Positions 62,620 through 64,000 of a stretch of DNA of 64,000 bases are shown in pieces. The notes under the pieces were generated by a model that was given only the letters and a program-made list of their open reading frames with translations, was not told the DNA's origin and made no database searches. The DNA is from Diphasiastrum complanatum (Eukaryota; Streptophyta; Lycopodiopsida; Lycopodiales; Lycopodiaceae): NCBI GenBank assembly GCA_029204225.1, contig CM055111.1:388453-452452 (forward strand), in the 5' to 3' direction. Positions within the stretch are counted from its first letter, which is position 1. Each line of letters starts with the position of its first letter. Position numbers and translations under genes: made by a program.

Positions 62620-63994
62620 GCATTGCGTGCTACAACTATAGCTTTTTCCTCCTGTTTATTCGCCTCACACATATTGTGGGGCCTGCTAGCGAAGTCGTCC
62701 TTGCTTTGTTGCATTTCTCAGTAACTTTCTTCTATTGGGCTTACAGTGAACATGTCTAAGTGCGTTGCTTGGTGCCCAAAAGGCCTTCTAGCAGATATCT
62801 CCTTACTTGAATGTTTCATTACTTCTCAACTTGGCATGAAGGCATTGGGTGTTCCCATTGGTTCTTCTGGATATATCACTTCATTTATGCGGGAAGCTCT
62901 AGATGGATTTGCTCGTCATTTTCATATGCCAAAGCTTGGAAATTCTCAAGTTGCATTTGGAATTATCACTCAGTGCTTTGCTCAACGTCCTGACTATCTT
63001 CTACGTTTGCGTTTCTCCTAGTGTCTACTACTTGCATTACACCAGCTATTTTTTTCGGAAGTTGGGCTCTTATTGCCTCTACACTAGTTTCCAGGTTTCA
63101 AGAGGGTAACCAGCTTCTTTTTCTTGATTCGGTGGCTCATGTGGAGACTGGAAATTTTGCTTTTCAACACGCTCTTCGTACTGCTCGAGGTTTACTTCCT
63201 CCGCTTGTATAGCCTTTTGTGCCTCTCTTTGAATCTCTGGTGACAAATCAGTGACTGGCTTTTCAGAAGACTATCATGGAGTATCTTCACTCTTATTCCT
63301 TCGGTCAACTTATCAATGATTCACCTTCTGATGCAGTTCGGGCTCGTCTTCTTTCATGTGCTAGTCCAGGTGCAGGGGCTCGGTTGGTTGCATGTCCAAT
63401 TTTTCCACTCTTGCGACTCAACAATGACTTGTTTATAATTGCCCTTCGAACCATATTGGGACTTCCACATCCAATGTTAATTGGTCTTTCTAAGTGTTCA
63501 TGTGGGCATGTGTTGGATTCCTTGGGTACTTATCTTATGCGGTGCCCCTCAGGTGGAGAACATATTGTTTCACACGATTCCATTCGTGATGCCCTTGCTG
63601 CTATTGCTCATGATAGTGGTTTTCATGTTGTTCGAGAACAGACACACATTTTACCATGGCCTTCTTCGCAATCTTCTCGACGTCGAGTTGACTTTGTTCT
63701 CTCGCATGAGGGAATTCGCACTCTACGAGATCTTGTCATTGTTGATCCCTCTCATCAAGACTTTTTGCGTCGTTCTTCCACCATGCAAGGGGCCGTTGCA
63801 TCTCACACAGTTCAAGAAAATGAGCGAGATTATAATGATCGTGCACCTGGTGAAGATTTCATCCCCTTTGCCTTGGAAACATATGGTTGTCTACATAAGA
63901 AATTTAATGATTTTTTGTCTTTATGTGCAGAGCTTATGGTGAAACACCATGGACAAAGCATTACCTTACCTTCCTTCATTGTTTCTTTCTACCG
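62620..63994 (+). mobile_element. R2-like non-LTR retrotransposon 3' part (restriction-like endonuclease type)
   Basis: 62746-63020 reads like the end of a non-LTR reverse transcriptase (ITSQLGMKALGVPIGSSGYI, QVAFGIITQCFAQRPDYLLR). After a frame change and stops, the frame from about 63310 to the window end reads DAVRARLLSCASPGAGARLV, RTILGLPHPMLIGL, then CSCGHVLDSLGTYLMRC and HDSIRDAL, a Cys/His zinc-binding block. A PDDEXK-like pattern follows (VVREQT...RRRVDFVL...DLVIVDP). This order, reverse transcriptase, CCHC-type knuckle, restriction-like endonuclease, is that of R2-type elements, which cleave DNA and prime reverse transcription at the cut. The 5' part is replaced by copia at 62540, and the 3' end runs off the window. 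Confidence 0.7.
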
Positions 63995-64000
63995 TCAGCG

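Overview
The window is nuclear DNA of a land plant with a large, repeat-rich genome. The evidence is spliced genes with GT-AG introns and plant Ty1/copia and Ty3/gypsy elements, including a primer-binding site of the usual plant methionine-initiator type. Long (GA)n, (TG)n and (CA)n tracts and old non-LTR elements point the same way. A fern or another non-flowering plant would fit the mix of gypsy, copia and an R2-like (restriction-like endonuclease) non-LTR element, but the sequence alone does not fix the species. I see no tRNA, rRNA, CRISPR, bacterial operon or organellar block.

Layout. 1-600: a 58-bp minisatellite. 790-6870: a patchwork of copia LTRs, a 3.7-kb non-coding LTR-element interior and a copia RNase H remnant. 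6870-10570: GC-rich palindromic repeats and two fold-back elements in AT-rich DNA. 11100-19060: a spliced host gene on the + strand, probably the FIGNL1-interacting regulator (FLIP/FIRRM family). Its first visible intron carries a duplicated 0.3-kb block and a dead LINE. 20600-22620: copia and LTR scraps. 23954-27679: an intronless 1,241-codon coiled-coil protein gene on the - strand. 27680-32530: AT-rich DNA with nothing convincing. 32546-32748: a possible tRNA-derived SINE. 32936-35712: a copia 3' half with its 3' LTR. 36100-46620: dispersed repeats, copia and gypsy remnants and an unidentified decayed ORF. 48595-49638: a solo LTR of the 34.8-kb copia family. 51500-63994: almost continuous gypsy, copia and non-LTR fragments joined end to end in both orientations.

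Only two loci look like host protein genes, and nothing suggests that they work together. The rest is transposon-derived and decaying. Many of the stop codons that break the element ORFs fall where C-to-T (or G-to-A) change of a Gln, Arg or Trp codon would make them, as expected of methylated, silenced elements. The most useful observations are the microsatellites that grew at fixed positions inside LTRs, the 65-bp inverted-repeat element, the GC palindrome family, the unidentified ORF at 43.6-44.7 kb and the large coiled-coil gene. I did not find a convincing new biological system.
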